A stretch of DNA of 64,000 nt from Rhodobacterales bacterium (GTDB lineage: Bacteria > Pseudomonadota > Alphaproteobacteria > Rhodobacterales > Rhodobacteraceae): positions 1-64,000 of the forward strand of contig JANYFE010000034.1 of the NCBI GenBank assembly GCA_025362795.1, in the 5' to 3' direction. The notes beneath the pieces are model-generated. The model worked only from the letters and a program-made list of their open reading frames with translations, was not told the DNA's origin and ran no database searches. Positions within the stretch are counted from its first letter, which is position 1, and each line of letters opens with the position of its first letter. A program made the position numbers and the translations under genes. Positions 1-10,300 of this stretch are shown one piece after another.

Positions 1-114
1 AACAAAACCCCGGCAGAAGCACGCCGGGCGCTTGAGCTACCTGACGGCAACGCACCCGGCGTGCTTGCCCAACCCGAAACCGACGATTATCAACAAGCCA
101 GACTCTCGTCATGA
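1..114 (+). CDS. C-terminal fragment of an unidentified protein (5' end outside the window)
   Basis: An open frame enters at base 1 and ends at a TGA at 112-114, giving 37 residues that begin NKTPAEARRALELPD and end in LSS. The fragment is charged and Ala/Pro-rich, with no cysteine or membrane segment. It is too short to assign. A REP sequence follows it and a convergent HEPN-like gene lies beyond. It could also be a chance open frame, since GC-rich DNA leaves many frames open over 110 bases. Confidence 0.35.
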   Translation, partial: NKTPAEARRALELPDGNAPGVLAQPETDDYQQARLSS

Positions 115-147
115 ATGAGGGACGACCGGGGGGCAGGTCAATGGGGA

Positions 148-170
148 GTAGGGTGGGTTTTCAACCCACC
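148..170. repeat. REP-type palindrome (single arm)
   Basis: The sequence starts GTAGGGTGGGT, has a short TTT centre and ends ACCCACC, so it is an imperfect palindrome with the same head (GTAGGGTGGGT) as the REPIN arms at 19028 and 19696. Only one arm is present; no inverted partner is seen nearby. It lies 7 bp beyond the stop codon of the HEPN-like gene at 178-663. Confidence 0.7.
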
Positions 171-177
171 GCTTTCG

Positions 178-663
178 TTACGATAGGTGCGATGGAGTGT
201 AGGTGGCAGACGCCAAATAGTTTCCAACCTTGGTCATGACTTCAACCAATGTGACCGTCAGTCGGTTCAATTCCGAATGTGTCGCTACCAGTTCCGGCCC
301 GTATCGTGAAACCAGATATTCGCGTCGCTCTGACATCGTGATCAAATGACCAGTTGTGCGCTTTCTCAGTTTCAGTTTGGCAATCACCTCGTACTCGGAC
401 CGCTTCGCCAAACTATGATTTTTTCGACGAATTTCTGCGGGTGAAACTCCCTCATGCATTAGAAATGCATTTAGATAAAGTTCGATGGCATGGATGGCGC
501 ATAGTCTTGCAGGTGCGCGCGAAAGTGGAGCCACAGTTTGCGGCACACCCTCCACCTTTTGAAACAACGTCATTGCGGCGTTGTAGTATTCATGGGCCAG
601 TCCAAGGATTTGCCATACACTCGCCTCTGCCCCCGGATAGGGACCACTCTCCGTGCTACTCAT
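178..663 (-). CDS. HEPN-like helical protein
   Basis: About 161 residues and predominantly helical. The central pattern (HAIELYLNAFL, then a Gly-Val turn, then NHSLAKR) is the HEPN-domain pattern H-A-x-E-L-x-L-x-A-x-L...G-x...H-[N/S]-L. The same pattern occurs in the protein at 18582-19031, so the two are probably distant paralogues. No clear Rx4-6H RNase motif is visible, so nuclease activity is not supported. The ATG at 663 is preferred because GGGGAA sits 8 bases upstream; an in-frame ATG at 678 would add five residues but has poorly spaced ribosome-binding sequence. Base composition is less GC-rich than in neighbouring genes, suggesting acquisition. HEPN proteins often belong to toxin-antitoxin or defence loci, but no partner gene is seen. 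The function is unknown. Confidence 0.6.
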   Translation of the reverse strand: MSSTESGPYPGAEASVWQILGLAHEYYNAAMTLFQKVEGVPQTVAPLSRAPARLCAIHAIELYLNAFLMHEGVSPAEIRRKNHSLAKRSEYEVIAKLKLRKRTTGHLITMSERREYLVSRYGPELVATHSELNRLTVTLVEVMTKVGNYLASATYTPSHLS

Positions 664-758
664 GCCGCATTTCCCCATTCCCTAACCAACCCTTAATTCC
701 CCTCCCCCTAACCCCTTGATTTCCCTCACCCCACCAATCGGTCCGGACCCGGACCGCG

Positions 759-2456
759 CTAACTCATCACCTCGAACCTATCCACATCCACCATCCCCAT
801 ATCCGTGATCTTCAGATGCGGAATGACCGGCAGGCACAGGAACGCCAGCTGCAAAAACGGCTCCTCCAGCGTCACCCCCAAAGACCGCGCCGCCGCCCGC
901 AAGGCGACCAGTCCCGCCCGCACCTCCTCGAAACTGCCAAGGCTCATCAGCCCCGCGACCGGCAGCGCCAGTTCTGCCAAGACAACCCCGTCGCACACCA
1001 CCACAAACCCGCCCTCGATCTCCCCCAACCGATTACACGCCATCGCCATGTCGCCATAATCCGCCCCCACCACCGCGATGTTGTGGTGATCGTGGCAGAC
1101 GGTCGATCCAATTGCCCCACGCTGCAGCCCGAACCCCTTCACGAACCCGGTCGAGCGGTTGCCATTCACCCCATGCCGTTCCAGCACGGCAATCTTCACC
1201 AGATCGCGGGCGATGTCCGGCCGTTTATCCCCATCCACCGGCGGGATATCAAACGTCAGATGTTCCGTAATGATCTTGCCCGGCAAGATTCCGATCACCG
1301 GCGTCTCGGTGCGGTTGCCACCCGTCCTAAAATGCTCGCCGCGCACGGGCGGCGCCTTCACCGAATGACGTGCCACCGGGTCGATCAGCGAACGGCCTGC
1401 AAACGCCTCATCACAAATCCGCACGCCACCCGCATAAACCGCCTGCACCCCGCAGCTTTCCAATGAATCCAGAACCACGATGTCCGCCCGCTTGCCCGGC
1501 GCGATCAACCCGCGATCCTTCAGCCCGAACGCCTCTGCCGCCGAAAGGCTGGCGACGCGGTAGGCGGTCAGCGGCGCGGCCCCCAAGGCAATCGCCGTGC
1601 GGATGATGTAGTCCAAATGGCCATGCTCGCCGATGTCCAACGGGTTGCGGTCATCCGTGCAAAAGCAAAGATAGGGCGCGAACCGTTCGGTCAACAGCGG
1701 CGCCAGCGCGTGCAAATCCTTGGACACCGACCCCTCGCGGATCAGCACCCGCATCCCCTTGCGCAGCTTTTCCAGCCCCTCGTCATACGAGGTCGCCTCA
1801 TGCTCCGTCCTGATGCCAGCCGAGATATACCCGTTCAGGTCATTCCCCCGCAGCAACGGCGCATGGCCGTCGATATGCCGCCCCCGGAACGCCTCCAGCT
1901 TCGCCAGACACCCCGGGTCGCCCGCCAGAACCCCGGGATAATTCATGAACTCTGCCAGCCCGATCACCCTCGGATGGTCCATCAGCGGCACCAGATCAGC
2001 CGCCTCCAGCCGTGCGCCCGTGGTTTCCATATGGGTCGATGGCACGCAGGACGACAGGTTCACCCGGATATCCATCAAGGTCCGCGCGGACGCCTCAAGG
2101 AAATACCGGATGCCAGCCAACCCGCAGACATTGGCAATCTCGTGCGGGTCACAGATCGCCGTGGTTACGCCATGGGGGCTTACACAGCGGTCAAACTCGA
2201 ACGGCGTCACCAGCGAGGATTCGATGTGCAGATGGGTGTCGATGAACCCCGGCACCAGAATTCGCCCGGTGAAATCCTGCTCCACGACCCCCGCATACGT
2301 CCCGAACACGCCCACGATCATCTCGCCACAGATCGCCACATCCGTCTCGACCAGATCGCCGGTGATCAGGTCGAACACCCGCGCACCTTTCAGCACCAGA
2401 TCGGCGGGCACCAAGCCCCGCCCCTGCGCAATGCGGTCCGCTAGACTGGCTGTCAT
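759..2456 (-). CDS. ade: adenine deaminase
   Basis: A 565-residue amidohydrolase that deaminates adenine to hypoxanthine and ammonia in purine salvage or catabolism. The metal-binding signature [12 protein letters not shown] places His75 and His77 in the first strand, and later parts ([22 protein letters not shown]) match the adenine deaminase branch (AdeC/Ade) of the amidohydrolase superfamily. The length is normal for the family. The ATG at 2456 is chosen because AAGGAG lies 7 bases upstream; the frame stays open further upstream without homology. It is divergent from the EamA permease gene (about 106 bp between start codons). A coxGSLM-like hydroxylase operon lies just beyond, and a joint role in purine oxidation is possible but inferred. 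Confidence 0.93.
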   Translation of the reverse strand: MTASLADRIAQGRGLVPADLVLKGARVFDLITGDLVETDVAICGEMIVGVFGTYAGVVEQDFTGRILVPGFIDTHLHIESSLVTPFEFDRCVSPHGVTTAICDPHEIANVCGLAGIRYFLEASARTLMDIRVNLSSCVPSTHMETTGARLEAADLVPLMDHPRVIGLAEFMNYPGVLAGDPGCLAKLEAFRGRHIDGHAPLLRGNDLNGYISAGIRTEHEATSYDEGLEKLRKGMRVLIREGSVSKDLHALAPLLTERFAPYLCFCTDDRNPLDIGEHGHLDYIIRTAIALGAAPLTAYRVASLSAAEAFGLKDRGLIAPGKRADIVVLDSLESCGVQAVYAGGVRICDEAFAGRSLIDPVARHSVKAPPVRGEHFRTGGNRTETPVIGILPGKIITEHLTFDIPPVDGDKRPDIARDLVKIAVLERHGVNGNRSTGFVKGFGLQRGAIGSTVCHDHHNIAVVGADYGDMAMACNRLGEIEGGFVVVCDGVVLAELALPVAGLMSLGSFEEVRAGLVALRAAARSLGVTLEEPFLQLAFLCLPVIPHLKITDMGMVDVDRFEVMS

Positions 2457-2562
2457 GGCATTCTCCTTTATGCCATCAAGCCTCAAGCCACCTCCGCCGT
2501 CCAGTTCGGAAACGGGTTGAAGCCGCCGGTGAAGGATGGTCATGTGCGTAAAAGAGGCACCC

Positions 2563-3465
2563 ATGCACCCCCTGCGCGGCATCACTCTGAAACTTGGCGC
2601 GGTTCTGGTCTTCATCATCATGTCGTCGATGATCAAGGCCACAACCCACCATGTCCCGGCTGGCGAGGCGGTGTTCTTCCGGTCGTTCTTTGCCATCCCG
2701 GTGATCGTCGGCTGGCTGGCAGTGCAGGGCCAACTGCGCACCGGCTTTCACGCCGCCAATCCGATCGGCCATGTCTGGCGCGGGCTGATGGGCACAATGG
2801 GGATGGGCTTTGGCTTTGCCGGCCTCGGCTATCTGCCGCTGCCCGAGGTTACCGCCATCGGCTATGCCTCGCCGCTGATGGTCGTGATCTTCGCCGCGAT
2901 GTTTCTGGGCGAAAACGTCCGCGCTTTCCGCATCATCTGCGTCGCCCTCGGCCTGATCGGGGTGCTGATCGTGCTGTCACCGCGCCTGTCGGTTGCACCG
3001 GGGTCGGGCAGTCAGGCCGAACAACTGGGGGCCATGGTGGTGCTGATGAGCGCGCTGTGCTCGGCCCTGGCACAGGTGTTCCTGCGCAAGCTGATCCTGA
3101 CCGAAACGACCACGGCCATCGTGTTCTACTTTTCCTGCACATCGGCCATCATCTCGCTGGCGACCATCCCGTTTGGCTGGGTCTGGCCCACACCGACCGA
3201 GGCTGGATTGCTGATTGGCGCAGGTCTGATCGGCGGGGTGGGGCAGATTCTGCTGACATCATGCTACCGCTATGCCGATGCGTCGCTGGTGGCACCCTTC
3301 GACTATGCCTCGATGCTGTTCGCGCTGGCCATTGGCTATTTCGTATTCGCGGAAGTGCCGACCGCCACCATGCTGATCGGCGCGGCCCTTGTGGTTGCGG
3401 CGGGCATCCTGATCATCTGGCGCGAACGGCAACTGGGCCTGCGCCGCACCGATACACCGGAATAA
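2563..3465 (+). CDS. EamA/DMT-family transporter
   Basis: About 300 residues forming ten hydrophobic helices in two homologous halves, as in the drug/metabolite transporter (EamA) family. The second half carries typical EamA text ([33 protein letters not shown]). The substrate is unknown. Neighbouring purine-related genes make a purine or metabolite exporter conceivable, but that is inference. The ATG at 2563 is chosen for the AGAGG about 8 bases upstream; an in-frame ATG at 2536 lacks one. The gene ends 30 bp from the convergent coxM-like gene with a hairpin in between. Confidence 0.88.
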   Translation: MHPLRGITLKLGAVLVFIIMSSMIKATTHHVPAGEAVFFRSFFAIPVIVGWLAVQGQLRTGFHAANPIGHVWRGLMGTMGMGFGFAGLGYLPLPEVTAIGYASPLMVVIFAAMFLGENVRAFRIICVALGLIGVLIVLSPRLSVAPGSGSQAEQLGAMVVLMSALCSALAQVFLRKLILTETTTAIVFYFSCTSAIISLATIPFGWVWPTPTEAGLLIGAGLIGGVGQILLTSCYRYADASLVAPFDYASMLFALAIGYFVFAEVPTATMLIGAALVVAAGILIIWRERQLGLRRTDTPE

Positions 3466-3489
3466 GGCGCGAGGGTCACCCCCCGCGCC
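3466..3489. terminator. hairpin between convergent genes
   Basis: GGCGCG...CGCGCC arms, with an inner GGGT/ACCC pairing, sit between the stop codons of the EamA gene (+) and the coxM-like gene (-). There is no clear U-tract on either strand, so termination activity is uncertain. Confidence 0.4.
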
Positions 3490-3495
3490 GATCCC

Positions 3496-4278
3496 TCAAG
3501 CCGCCGAAACCGCCCGCCCGGTCAAGACCTTGACCAGATGCGCCCGGTACTCCGCCGTGCCATGCAGGTCGCTGATCATGTCCTTGGGTGACACTTTCAG
3601 CCCGGCAATCGCCGACGCACTGAAGTTCGCAGACAGCGCCGCTTCCGCTTCTTTCCAGCGGAACACACCGTTGTTCGACGCGCCTGTTACTGCGACCCGC
3701 ACGCCACCCGCATATTGTGCAACGAACACCCCGGTCAGGGCAAAGCGGCTCGCAGGCTGGTCAAACTTCACATAGGCGGCTTTCAGGGGCACCGGGAACG
3801 AAACCGAGGTGATGATCTCGCCCTCGTCCAGCACCGTTGCAAACATGCCCTTGAAGAAGTCATCCGCCGTGATGCTGCGCTTGTTGGTGACAATCACAGC
3901 CCCAGACGCCAGCGCCCCCGCCGGATAGCACGCCGCCGGGTCATTATTGGCAATCGACCCGCCAATCGTGCCCCGGTTCCTGACCGCCGGATCGCCGATC
4001 CCACCCGCCAGCCTGGCCAGCGCCGGATAGGCACTTGCCTCTTTCGCCACTGTCGCATGGGTCGTAGCCCCGCCGATGGTCACAACACCACCCCCCACGG
4101 TGACGCCCTTCATCTCGGCAATGCCGTTCAGGCTGACCAAAACCGATGGCGTCGCCAGCCGCTGCTTCATCGTCGGCGTCAGGGTCTGGCCACCCGACAA
4201 AGCCTGCGCGCCATCCGCCGCCAGTGCCTTCACCGCATCCGCGACGGTCGAGGGTTTTACGAATTCAAACTCTATCAT
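3496..4278 (-). CDS. FAD-binding medium subunit of a molybdenum hydroxylase (CoxM-like)
   Basis: A 260-residue FAD subunit of the xanthine dehydrogenase/CO dehydrogenase family; it passes electrons from the Fe-S subunit to an acceptor. The FAD-binding motifs are visible: SGGQTLTP (residues 28-35) and TIGGSIANNDP (104-114). It is slightly shorter than typical CoxM (about 285 residues), the C-terminal domain being compact but apparently complete. It is the last gene of an operon transcribed coxG-S-L-M, 11 bp after the large subunit gene. It works only as part of that complex, in the cytoplasm. Confidence 0.9.
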   Translation of the reverse strand: MIEFEFVKPSTVADAVKALAADGAQALSGGQTLTPTMKQRLATPSVLVSLNGIAEMKGVTVGGGVVTIGGATTHATVAKEASAYPALARLAGGIGDPAVRNRGTIGGSIANNDPAACYPAGALASGAVIVTNKRSITADDFFKGMFATVLDEGEIITSVSFPVPLKAAYVKFDQPASRFALTGVFVAQYAGGVRVAVTGASNNGVFRWKEAEAALSANFSASAIAGLKVSPKDMISDLHGTAEYRAHLVKVLTGRAVSAA

Positions 4279-4289
4279 CTTTTCCTCCC

Positions 4290-6665
4290 TCAGCCGTTCA
4301 TGGCATGCCAGACGCGCGACGGCGTCAGCGGCATGTCGATATGGGCGATGTTGTGACCCGCCCGGTTCAGCGCATCAAGCACGGCATTGACGACGGCGGG
4401 AGGCGAGCCTATCGCCCCCGCCTCGCCACAGCCCTTGACGCCCAGGGTGTTGTGCGTGCACGGCGTGGCGCAGGAATGGTCCACCGTCACAAACGGCACG
4501 TCATCGGCGCGCGGCATGGTGTAATCCATGTAGCTGCCCGACAAAAGTTGCCCGTTCTCGTCATAGACGCCATGTTCCAGCAGCGCCTGCCCGATGCCCT
4601 GCACCACACCGCCATGCACCTGCCCCCGCACCACCATCGGGTTCATCACATTGCCGAAGTCATCGGCGCAGGTGAAACTGGCGACTTCGACACGGCCAGT
4701 ATCCGCATCGACCTCGACCTCGCAGATATAGGTGCCTGCCGGATAGGTGAAGTTGGCCGGGTCATAAAACGCCGTCTCCTCCAGCCCCGGCTCCAGCGTG
4801 GCGAGCGGGTAGTTGTGCGGCACATAGGCCGAAAACGCGATCTCGCCGAAGGTCTTGGATTTGTTGGTCCCCGACGCGGTGAACACCCCGTCACTGAACA
4901 CGATATCCGCCTCGGTCACTTCCAGCATATGCGCGGCAATCTTGCGGCCCTTGGCGACGACCTTGTCGCAAGCGTTCGACATGGCCTGTCCGCACACCGC
5001 CAAGCTACGCGAGCCATATGACCCCATCCCGAACGGGATTTTCGAAGTATCGCCATGCACGATCTCGACGCTGCTTTCGGGGATACCGAACTTGTCCGCC
5101 ACGATCTGCGGGAACACCGTCTCATGGCTCTGGCCGTGGCTGTGGGCCCCCACAAACACGCTCACATTGCCGGTCGGGTTCACCCGGACAGTTGCTGCAT
5201 CGTACAACCCGACGCGCGCACCAAGGATACCCGCCAGATTCGACGGCGCAATCCCACAAGCCTCGATCCAGGTCGACAGGCCCAGCCCGCGCAACTTGCC
5301 CTTGGCCGCTGAAGCCGCCCTGCGCCCCTCGAACCCGGCCACGTCGCCAAGTTGGGTCGCCTTGTCCAAAGTCGCGTGATAATTCCCGATGTCGTACGCC
5401 AACCCCACCGGCGTGGTATACGGGAACATGTCGGTTGTGATGAAGTTCTTTCGCCGCACCTCGAACGGGTCCAGCCCCAGTTCGCGGCACATCATGTCAA
5501 CCACCCGCTCCAGGCTATAGGTCGCCTCAGGCCGCCCCGCGCCGCGATAGGCATCGACCGGCGCGGTGTTGGTGAACACGGTTTTCACGTTCACATAGAC
5601 ATTCGGCACCTTGTAGGGCCCCGCCATCAGCGTGCCGTGCAGAAAGGTCGGCGTCACGGTGGCGAAATTCGAAAGATACGCCCCCACATTCGCCATCGTC
5701 TCGGTGCGGAAGGCGATGAACGTGCCGTCCTTTTCGCACGCGAGTTCGATCCTGGTCACATGGTCGCGGCCATGTGCGTCGGTCAGGAAACTTTCCGACC
5801 GCTCCGCCACCCATTTGACCGCGCGCTTCAGCTTTTTCGCCGCCGCCAGAACCAAGGCTTCCTCGCCGTAATGATAAATCTTCGACCCGAAACCGCCGCC
5901 CACATCGGGGGCCACGACCGTCAGCTTGTTCTCCGGTATTCCCATCACGAACGCCGCCACCAGCAACCTAGTCAGGTGGGGGTTTTGGCTGGTCGTCGTC
6001 AGCTTGTAATCGCCAGTCCCCGGGAAATACTCGCCAATGCTGGCGCGCGGTTCCATCGCATTCGGGATCAGCCGGTTGTTGATCAGTTCCAGCGTGGTCA
6101 CATGCGGGGCCGCTTTGATCGCCGCATCGACGCGGGCGCGGTTATCCTCGATCCAGCCCCAGTCGAAACACTGGTTGTCCGGCAATTCGTCATGCACGCG
6201 GTTGGTCGGATCGGCCAAGGCCTTGGCCATATCGACCACCGCCGGCAGTTCCTCGATCACCGAGGCATCCGCCACAGCCTGCGCCGCGTCCTTGGCCTCA
6301 TTATAGCTTGCAGCGATCACCGCCGCATAAGCATCCCCCACATGCCGCACCTTGCCATGCGCCAGCACGGGACGCTTGGGTTCCCGCATCGGCTCGCCAT
6401 TGCGGCTGTTGATCAGCCAGCCCGCCGGGTTCCCGCCCACAGCGGTAAAATCCGCCCCGGTGAACACCGCCAGCACGCCGGGCATTCCCGTCGCCGCGTC
6501 CGACCCCACCGACACAATCCGCCCATTGGCGACGTTCGAACGGACGAACACCGCATAGGCCTGCCCATGCACCGTGATGTCATGCAGGTAGTTCCCGGTT
6601 CCGGTCAGAAACCGCACATCTTCGCGCCGCTTGGTGCTGGCGCCAATCCCGTGATCTTTCGGCAT
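4290..6665 (-). CDS. molybdopterin-binding large subunit of a form II aerobic CODH-like hydroxylase (CoxL-like)
   Basis: A 791-residue catalytic subunit binding the molybdopterin cytosine dinucleotide cofactor in the xanthine oxidase family. The active-site loop reads AYRGAGR at residues 372-378. Authenticated form I CO dehydrogenase has AYxCSFR there, so the Cys that holds copper in CODH is absent. This is the form II signature, shared with hydroxylases of purines, nicotine and other N-heterocycles or aldehydes. The GGGFGSK motif (cofactor binding) and the C-terminal [11 protein letters not shown] (catalytic Glu region) are intact. The substrate is therefore not CO on present evidence; adenine deaminase nearby suggests a purine, but that is inference. 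It is flanked by the coxS-like (10 bp) and coxM-like (11 bp) genes. Confidence 0.92.
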   Translation of the reverse strand: MPKDHGIGASTKRREDVRFLTGTGNYLHDITVHGQAYAVFVRSNVANGRIVSVGSDAATGMPGVLAVFTGADFTAVGGNPAGWLINSRNGEPMREPKRPVLAHGKVRHVGDAYAAVIAASYNEAKDAAQAVADASVIEELPAVVDMAKALADPTNRVHDELPDNQCFDWGWIEDNRARVDAAIKAAPHVTTLELINNRLIPNAMEPRASIGEYFPGTGDYKLTTTSQNPHLTRLLVAAFVMGIPENKLTVVAPDVGGGFGSKIYHYGEEALVLAAAKKLKRAVKWVAERSESFLTDAHGRDHVTRIELACEKDGTFIAFRTETMANVGAYLSNFATVTPTFLHGTLMAGPYKVPNVYVNVKTVFTNTAPVDAYRGAGRPEATYSLERVVDMMCRELGLDPFEVRRKNFITTDMFPYTTPVGLAYDIGNYHATLDKATQLGDVAGFEGRRAASAAKGKLRGLGLSTWIEACGIAPSNLAGILGARVGLYDAATVRVNPTGNVSVFVGAHSHGQSHETVFPQIVADKFGIPESSVEIVHGDTSKIPFGMGSYGSRSLAVCGQAMSNACDKVVAKGRKIAAHMLEVTEADIVFSDGVFTASGTNKSKTFGEIAFSAYVPHNYPLATLEPGLEETAFYDPANFTYPAGTYICEVEVDADTGRVEVASFTCADDFGNVMNPMVVRGQVHGGVVQGIGQALLEHGVYDENGQLLSGSYMDYTMPRADDVPFVTVDHSCATPCTHNTLGVKGCGEAGAIGSPPAVVNAVLDALNRAGHNIAHIDMPLTPSRVWHAMNG

Positions 6666-6675
6666 GATGAACCCC

Positions 6676-7161
6676 CTATTCCGCAGCCATAGCGACAGCG
6701 TCCTGCCCGGACGCCGCCAGCACGGCCTTGACGATGTTGTGATACCCGGTGCAGCGGCAGATATTGCCCTCCAGCCCGTGACGAACCTCTTGTTCGGTGG
6801 GCCGTGGATTTCCCTTCAGCAGGGCAGAGGTGGTCATCACCATCCCCGCCGTGCAGAACCCACACTGCAACCCGTGATGATCCTGAAACGCCTGCTGGAC
6901 AACGCCCAAACTGCCATCCTCGTTCGCCATCCCCTCGATCGTAGTCACCCGCGACCCCGCGACATCCTGCGCGAAAATCGAACAGCTTTTCACCGCCACG
7001 CCATCGACATGTACGACGCAGGCCCCGCATTGCGACGTGTCGCAGCCAATATGCGTGCCCGTCAGCCCCAACCCTTCCCGCAGATAGGCCGACAGCAAGG
7101 TTCTCCCCTCGGTTTCCGCCGATTGCGAAATGCCGTTCACGGTCATCGTCACTTTCGTCAT
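6676..7161 (-). CDS. (2Fe-2S) small subunit of the molybdenum hydroxylase (CoxS-like)
   Basis: A 161-residue subunit with two [2Fe-2S] clusters. The plant-ferredoxin-type cluster is ligated by Cys40, 45, 48 and 60 ([10 protein letters not shown]...C) and the helical-domain cluster by Cys100, 103, 135 and 137 (CGFC...CRC). This is the complete ligand set of the family. It carries electrons from the molybdenum centre to FAD. The order coxS-coxL-coxM with small gaps fits co-translation of a heterotrimer. Confidence 0.94.
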   Translation of the reverse strand: MTKVTMTVNGISQSAETEGRTLLSAYLREGLGLTGTHIGCDTSQCGACVVHVDGVAVKSCSIFAQDVAGSRVTTIEGMANEDGSLGVVQQAFQDHHGLQCGFCTAGMVMTTSALLKGNPRPTEQEVRHGLEGNICRCTGYHNIVKAVLAASGQDAVAMAAE

Positions 7162-7188
7162 AGTCTCTCCTCCCGTAAGCTATTGTTT

Positions 7189-7704
7189 TCAGGAACCGAT
7201 CAGCCGCTTGAACCAGCCCTTCTTCTTGCCCTCTTCCACCTCCGGCTCCTCCTCCGCCTCAACCGGAACCTCGATGGCATGCTGGAAATTGTCGAAAAAC
7301 TGTCCGGCCATGTTCTTGGCAAAGCCGTCGATGATCCGGCTGCCAAGCTGGGCTATCTTGCCGCCGACCGAGGCATCCACCTCATAGGTCAGCAGCGTGC
7401 CACCCTCTGCCGCCGCCATCGTCACATTGGCGCCGCCCTTGGCAAAGCCCGCGACACCACCCTGCCCTTCGCCCGCGATGCGCAGCGACTTGCCCTCGAC
7501 GATGTCGGAAAACGTGACCTTGCCGGCAAAGCGCGCCTTCACCGGCCCGACCTTCTGCACGACCACCGCCTCGAACCCGTCAGCCACGCTGCCGGTGATG
7601 CTTTCGCAGCCCGGCACGCATTGCTTCAACACTTCGGGGTTCAGCACAGCCGCCCAGACAACAGCGGGTTCCGCCGCGATATGACGCTCTTCGGCTAGCT
7701 TCAC
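7189..7704 (-). CDS. CoxG-family SRPBCC protein
   Basis: A 171-residue protein of the CO dehydrogenase subunit G (CoxG) family, an SRPBCC-fold protein; CoxG of Afipia carboxidovorans is involved in anchoring CODH to the membrane. Characteristic stretches are LNPEVLKQCVPGCES near the N terminus and GKIAQLGSRIIDG in the middle. The C terminus is acidic (EEEPEVEE) followed by KKKGWFKRLIG, a basic amphipathic end that could touch the membrane. It is the first gene of the operon; the upstream gap of about 200 bp holds the terminator of the next gene and presumably the operon promoter. No coxD, coxE or coxF maturation gene is present. Confidence 0.88.
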   Translation of the reverse strand: MKLAEERHIAAEPAVVWAAVLNPEVLKQCVPGCESITGSVADGFEAVVVQKVGPVKARFAGKVTFSDIVEGKSLRIAGEGQGGVAGFAKGGANVTMAAAEGGTLLTYEVDASVGGKIAQLGSRIIDGFAKNMAGQFFDNFQHAIEVPVEAEEEPEVEEGKKKGWFKRLIGS

Positions 7705-7850
7705 GCAACCCCTCCCGTGGTTTCGATGAAAGGCTGGCGTATCCGGTCTGTGCTCAACCTAGGTCAGGAATCCCGAAAGGCAAAGCCTGCAAACTGTGCC
7801 GCATTAAATCCGACCTGTCGATGACCCAGTTTGTGTAACGTTCCGAAACG

Positions 7851-7878
7851 AAAAGGGGCGGCACCGCAGTGCCGCCCC
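7851..7878 (-). terminator. rho-independent terminator of the beta-helix gene
   Basis: A perfect 10-bp stem, GGGGCGGCAC / GTGCCGCCCC, with a CGCA-type tetraloop, lies 32 bp past the stop codon of the gene at 7910. On the minus strand the stem is followed by TTTTCG. The other side also carries a short T run, so it may act in both directions. Confidence 0.85.
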
Positions 7879-7909
7879 CTGTTTTCAAGGATCCTCCGGT
7901 CAAACCGCG

Positions 7910-10198
7910 CTACACTGGATTGTCGCACCGCAGCGTGACCTGCATCATCCCCTTAACCTGCGTCGGCCATTTCAGCGCCACCTGATTTTTCAAAGCGCCT
8001 TGTTCCACCAGCGTATAGGGCGTCACGAACTGGGTGGCGTTCAGCGTGTTGGTGATTGCCCCCTCTGCCACCACTGCGGTGACATTGCGGGCGTAACTGG
8101 CGAAAGGCAGATAGGCCGACCCGTCCACCGTCCAAGTATCCGCGGCGGTGTTCTGGGTGTGCTGCACCAGGACAGGGCTGGCCGTGGGCTGCGTCACGCC
8201 GTTGAAGGTGTTGTTGTCAAAGATGATGTTGCGAAAGCTCAGATAGGACAGCGGCGCATAGGTCGCATCCACCGCCTCGATCCGGTCCACCACCGTGCCC
8301 ACCACTCGGAAAGTGTTGTTGGCCACGATATAGCCTTGCAACGAATGCCCGGTGCCGCGCGGTGTGATCACCAGCCAGCGGAACCATGGCGCCACATTCG
8401 ACGCGGTAAAGATGTTGCCCGACATGTTGATTCCACCGAACGTGTATTCGGTACCGAAGTTCGGGTCGCTGTCATGCTCGTTCGACAATTCAATCGAACA
8501 ATTGTCGATGTAATTGCCGGTGAGAAAGCTTTTCATATTGGTCAGCGTGAACACGATCCCCGCCCGCCGCACCCCCGCCGTCGCATCATCGCCGCCGAAA
8601 AAGTGGTTGCCCAGGACCATATGGCCTGATCCGGCCAGAATGCCGAAATGTGCAAACCGGCTCGCGCGGTTCAGCCGGATCTTGCCGTCATTCGCATTGA
8701 CGTTGAAACAGATCGTCGTGCGGTCCTGCGCCAGCAGCCCCTGCTCGTTCGAGATGAACTGACAGCGGTCGATCTGTAAATCCTGACAGGCCCGGCCAAT
8801 CGAGGTGATGCCGCGATCCTTGGGCTTGTTCAGCACGCAATCCGCGACCCGGAACAATTCCCCGCCCGAGGCCAGCATGATGATGCTGGCCAGACCGAAC
8901 GACTGAAACTCGACTTCGCTGACTTCGAATTTCGACAGGGCGGTAAACCCGCTGAAATCCAGCATGTATTTGTAGCGGTCAAAGCTGAAGGTCCGCGTCC
9001 CCGCCGCCGCCCACAACGGCTGGCTCAGATCAACCGTGCCCGCGCCGATGTTCTTGGCGGTGACATAGACTTCGCGCCCGACGCCAGTGCCGCTGATCCG
9101 GGCGCCAACCGGAATGTTCGCCACATTCGCCACCCCGGTCAGCTTGGCCGGATTCGCAACCGCATAGGTTGCAACCGAGGTCACCGTGGTGGTGTTCCAC
9201 GCGGTCGAGGTAATCGCGGTCAGCTGACCATTGCGCAGCACCCGCCGCTCGGCAAACGTCGTCAGCCCGCACAAGGCCGCCACATCGATCGGCCCGTCCA
9301 GTTCAACACGCCGCCCGTTCAGGTTCAGTTCCACATGGTCGGTATAGAAAAACAGCGCCTGCAACGCCTTTTTGAACCCGGCCAGTTCCGCCCCGAACGC
9401 AGCCGTATACGACGCCAGATCAAAGTTGCGCCGCAGCACCAGATTGGCATTGGCTGGCATCGTCACCGTGCCCTCGAATTCGACCGGATTGTCGAATGTC
9501 ATGGAGGCTGACAGGAAATAATTGCCGGGGCTGACCAGCACTGTCTTGCCCGCCGCCGCATTGTCCGCCGCATTGAACGCTGCCAGATCATCGGTAACGC
9601 CATTGCCGACCGCGCCATAGTCGCGCACGTCCACCCAGTTGAACATGACCGAGAAAAAGATGCTCGACACATCCTCGATGATCACATCCTCGATCCGCAC
9701 CACGCCGCCCGTAGGCCCTGTCAGGTCCAGCCCCAGATGGCCGTTGACCGGGGCCAGACCCCAGACCATGTCGACGCCCTGCCGGTTGCCCGACCCGATG
9801 ATGGCGGTGATGGTGACAATCTGGCCATAGGTGGTCAGCTGCGTCGATGGCCCGCTCTGCACCGCCGTGGTGACATTGGCCCCGCTGGAATTGCCCGCCC
9901 AACCGGCAATCCGCACCGCCGGCAGCGCACCCGACATCGCCTTGACCTTGATCGTGACGCGCAGATACAGCCCCGGTTCGAACGGGATAGACTGGAAACA
10001 CCGCAGCTTTTGCGTGGCCAGCGTCTTGGTTAGTTCCAGACACCCGCCAAAGTCCTGATCGGTCGGCACATAGGCCGCGTTGGACTGCGCCAGATATGAC
10101 CCCTGCCCGGTCAGTCCATCATCCCGCGACCACAGGTTCAACCCCGCCGAAAACGGCGGCGGCATCAACACCAGACCCTCGGTAATCGCCTTGTTCAT
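7910..10198 (-). CDS. pectate-lyase-superfamily right-handed beta-helix protein
   Basis: About 762 residues. The segment VRDYGAVGNGVTDDLAAFNAA around residue 195 is the entry motif of the Pfam Pectate_lyase_3 / glycosyl hydrolase 28-related fold, and the rest is Asn/Gly-rich short strands typical of a parallel beta-helix. The N-terminal ~180 residues resemble a carbohydrate-binding jelly-roll ahead of the helix. No signal peptide is visible, so export by a non-Sec route, or a phage-tail-spike-like origin, must be considered; no phage genes are near. The ATG at 10198 has GAGGGG about 8 bases upstream; an upstream in-frame start lacks this. Substrate and role are unknown. It is monocistronic, with its own terminator. 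Confidence 0.75.
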   Translation of the reverse strand: MNKAITEGLVLMPPPFSAGLNLWSRDDGLTGQGSYLAQSNAAYVPTDQDFGGCLELTKTLATQKLRCFQSIPFEPGLYLRVTIKVKAMSGALPAVRIAGWAGNSSGANVTTAVQSGPSTQLTTYGQIVTITAIIGSGNRQGVDMVWGLAPVNGHLGLDLTGPTGGVVRIEDVIIEDVSSIFFSVMFNWVDVRDYGAVGNGVTDDLAAFNAADNAAAGKTVLVSPGNYFLSASMTFDNPVEFEGTVTMPANANLVLRRNFDLASYTAAFGAELAGFKKALQALFFYTDHVELNLNGRRVELDGPIDVAALCGLTTFAERRVLRNGQLTAITSTAWNTTTVTSVATYAVANPAKLTGVANVANIPVGARISGTGVGREVYVTAKNIGAGTVDLSQPLWAAAGTRTFSFDRYKYMLDFSGFTALSKFEVSEVEFQSFGLASIIMLASGGELFRVADCVLNKPKDRGITSIGRACQDLQIDRCQFISNEQGLLAQDRTTICFNVNANDGKIRLNRASRFAHFGILAGSGHMVLGNHFFGGDDATAGVRRAGIVFTLTNMKSFLTGNYIDNCSIELSNEHDSDPNFGTEYTFGGINMSGNIFTASNVAPWFRWLVITPRGTGHSLQGYIVANNTFRVVGTVVDRIEAVDATYAPLSYLSFRNIIFDNNTFNGVTQPTASPVLVQHTQNTAADTWTVDGSAYLPFASYARNVTAVVAEGAITNTLNATQFVTPYTLVEQGALKNQVALKWPTQVKGMMQVTLRCDNPV

Positions 10199-10300
10199 CG
10201 TGGAACCCCTCGCCATTGCCACAAAAGGGCGCCATGCCCGTGCGGCGAAAGAGGTAGCAAGCGGCGGTTAAGACAAGGAAACAGCGGCGCACGTTATCAG

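Noticed and set aside
43-114. Assignment of the left-edge fragment as a phage portal protein C terminus
   Set aside because: A loose resemblance of TPAEARRALELPD to portal C termini is not enough, and no other phage gene is present.
4290-6665. True aerobic CO dehydrogenase (form I)
   Set aside because: The active-site loop is AYRGAGR, lacking the copper-binding Cys of AYxCSFR, and maturation genes coxD/E/F are missing.
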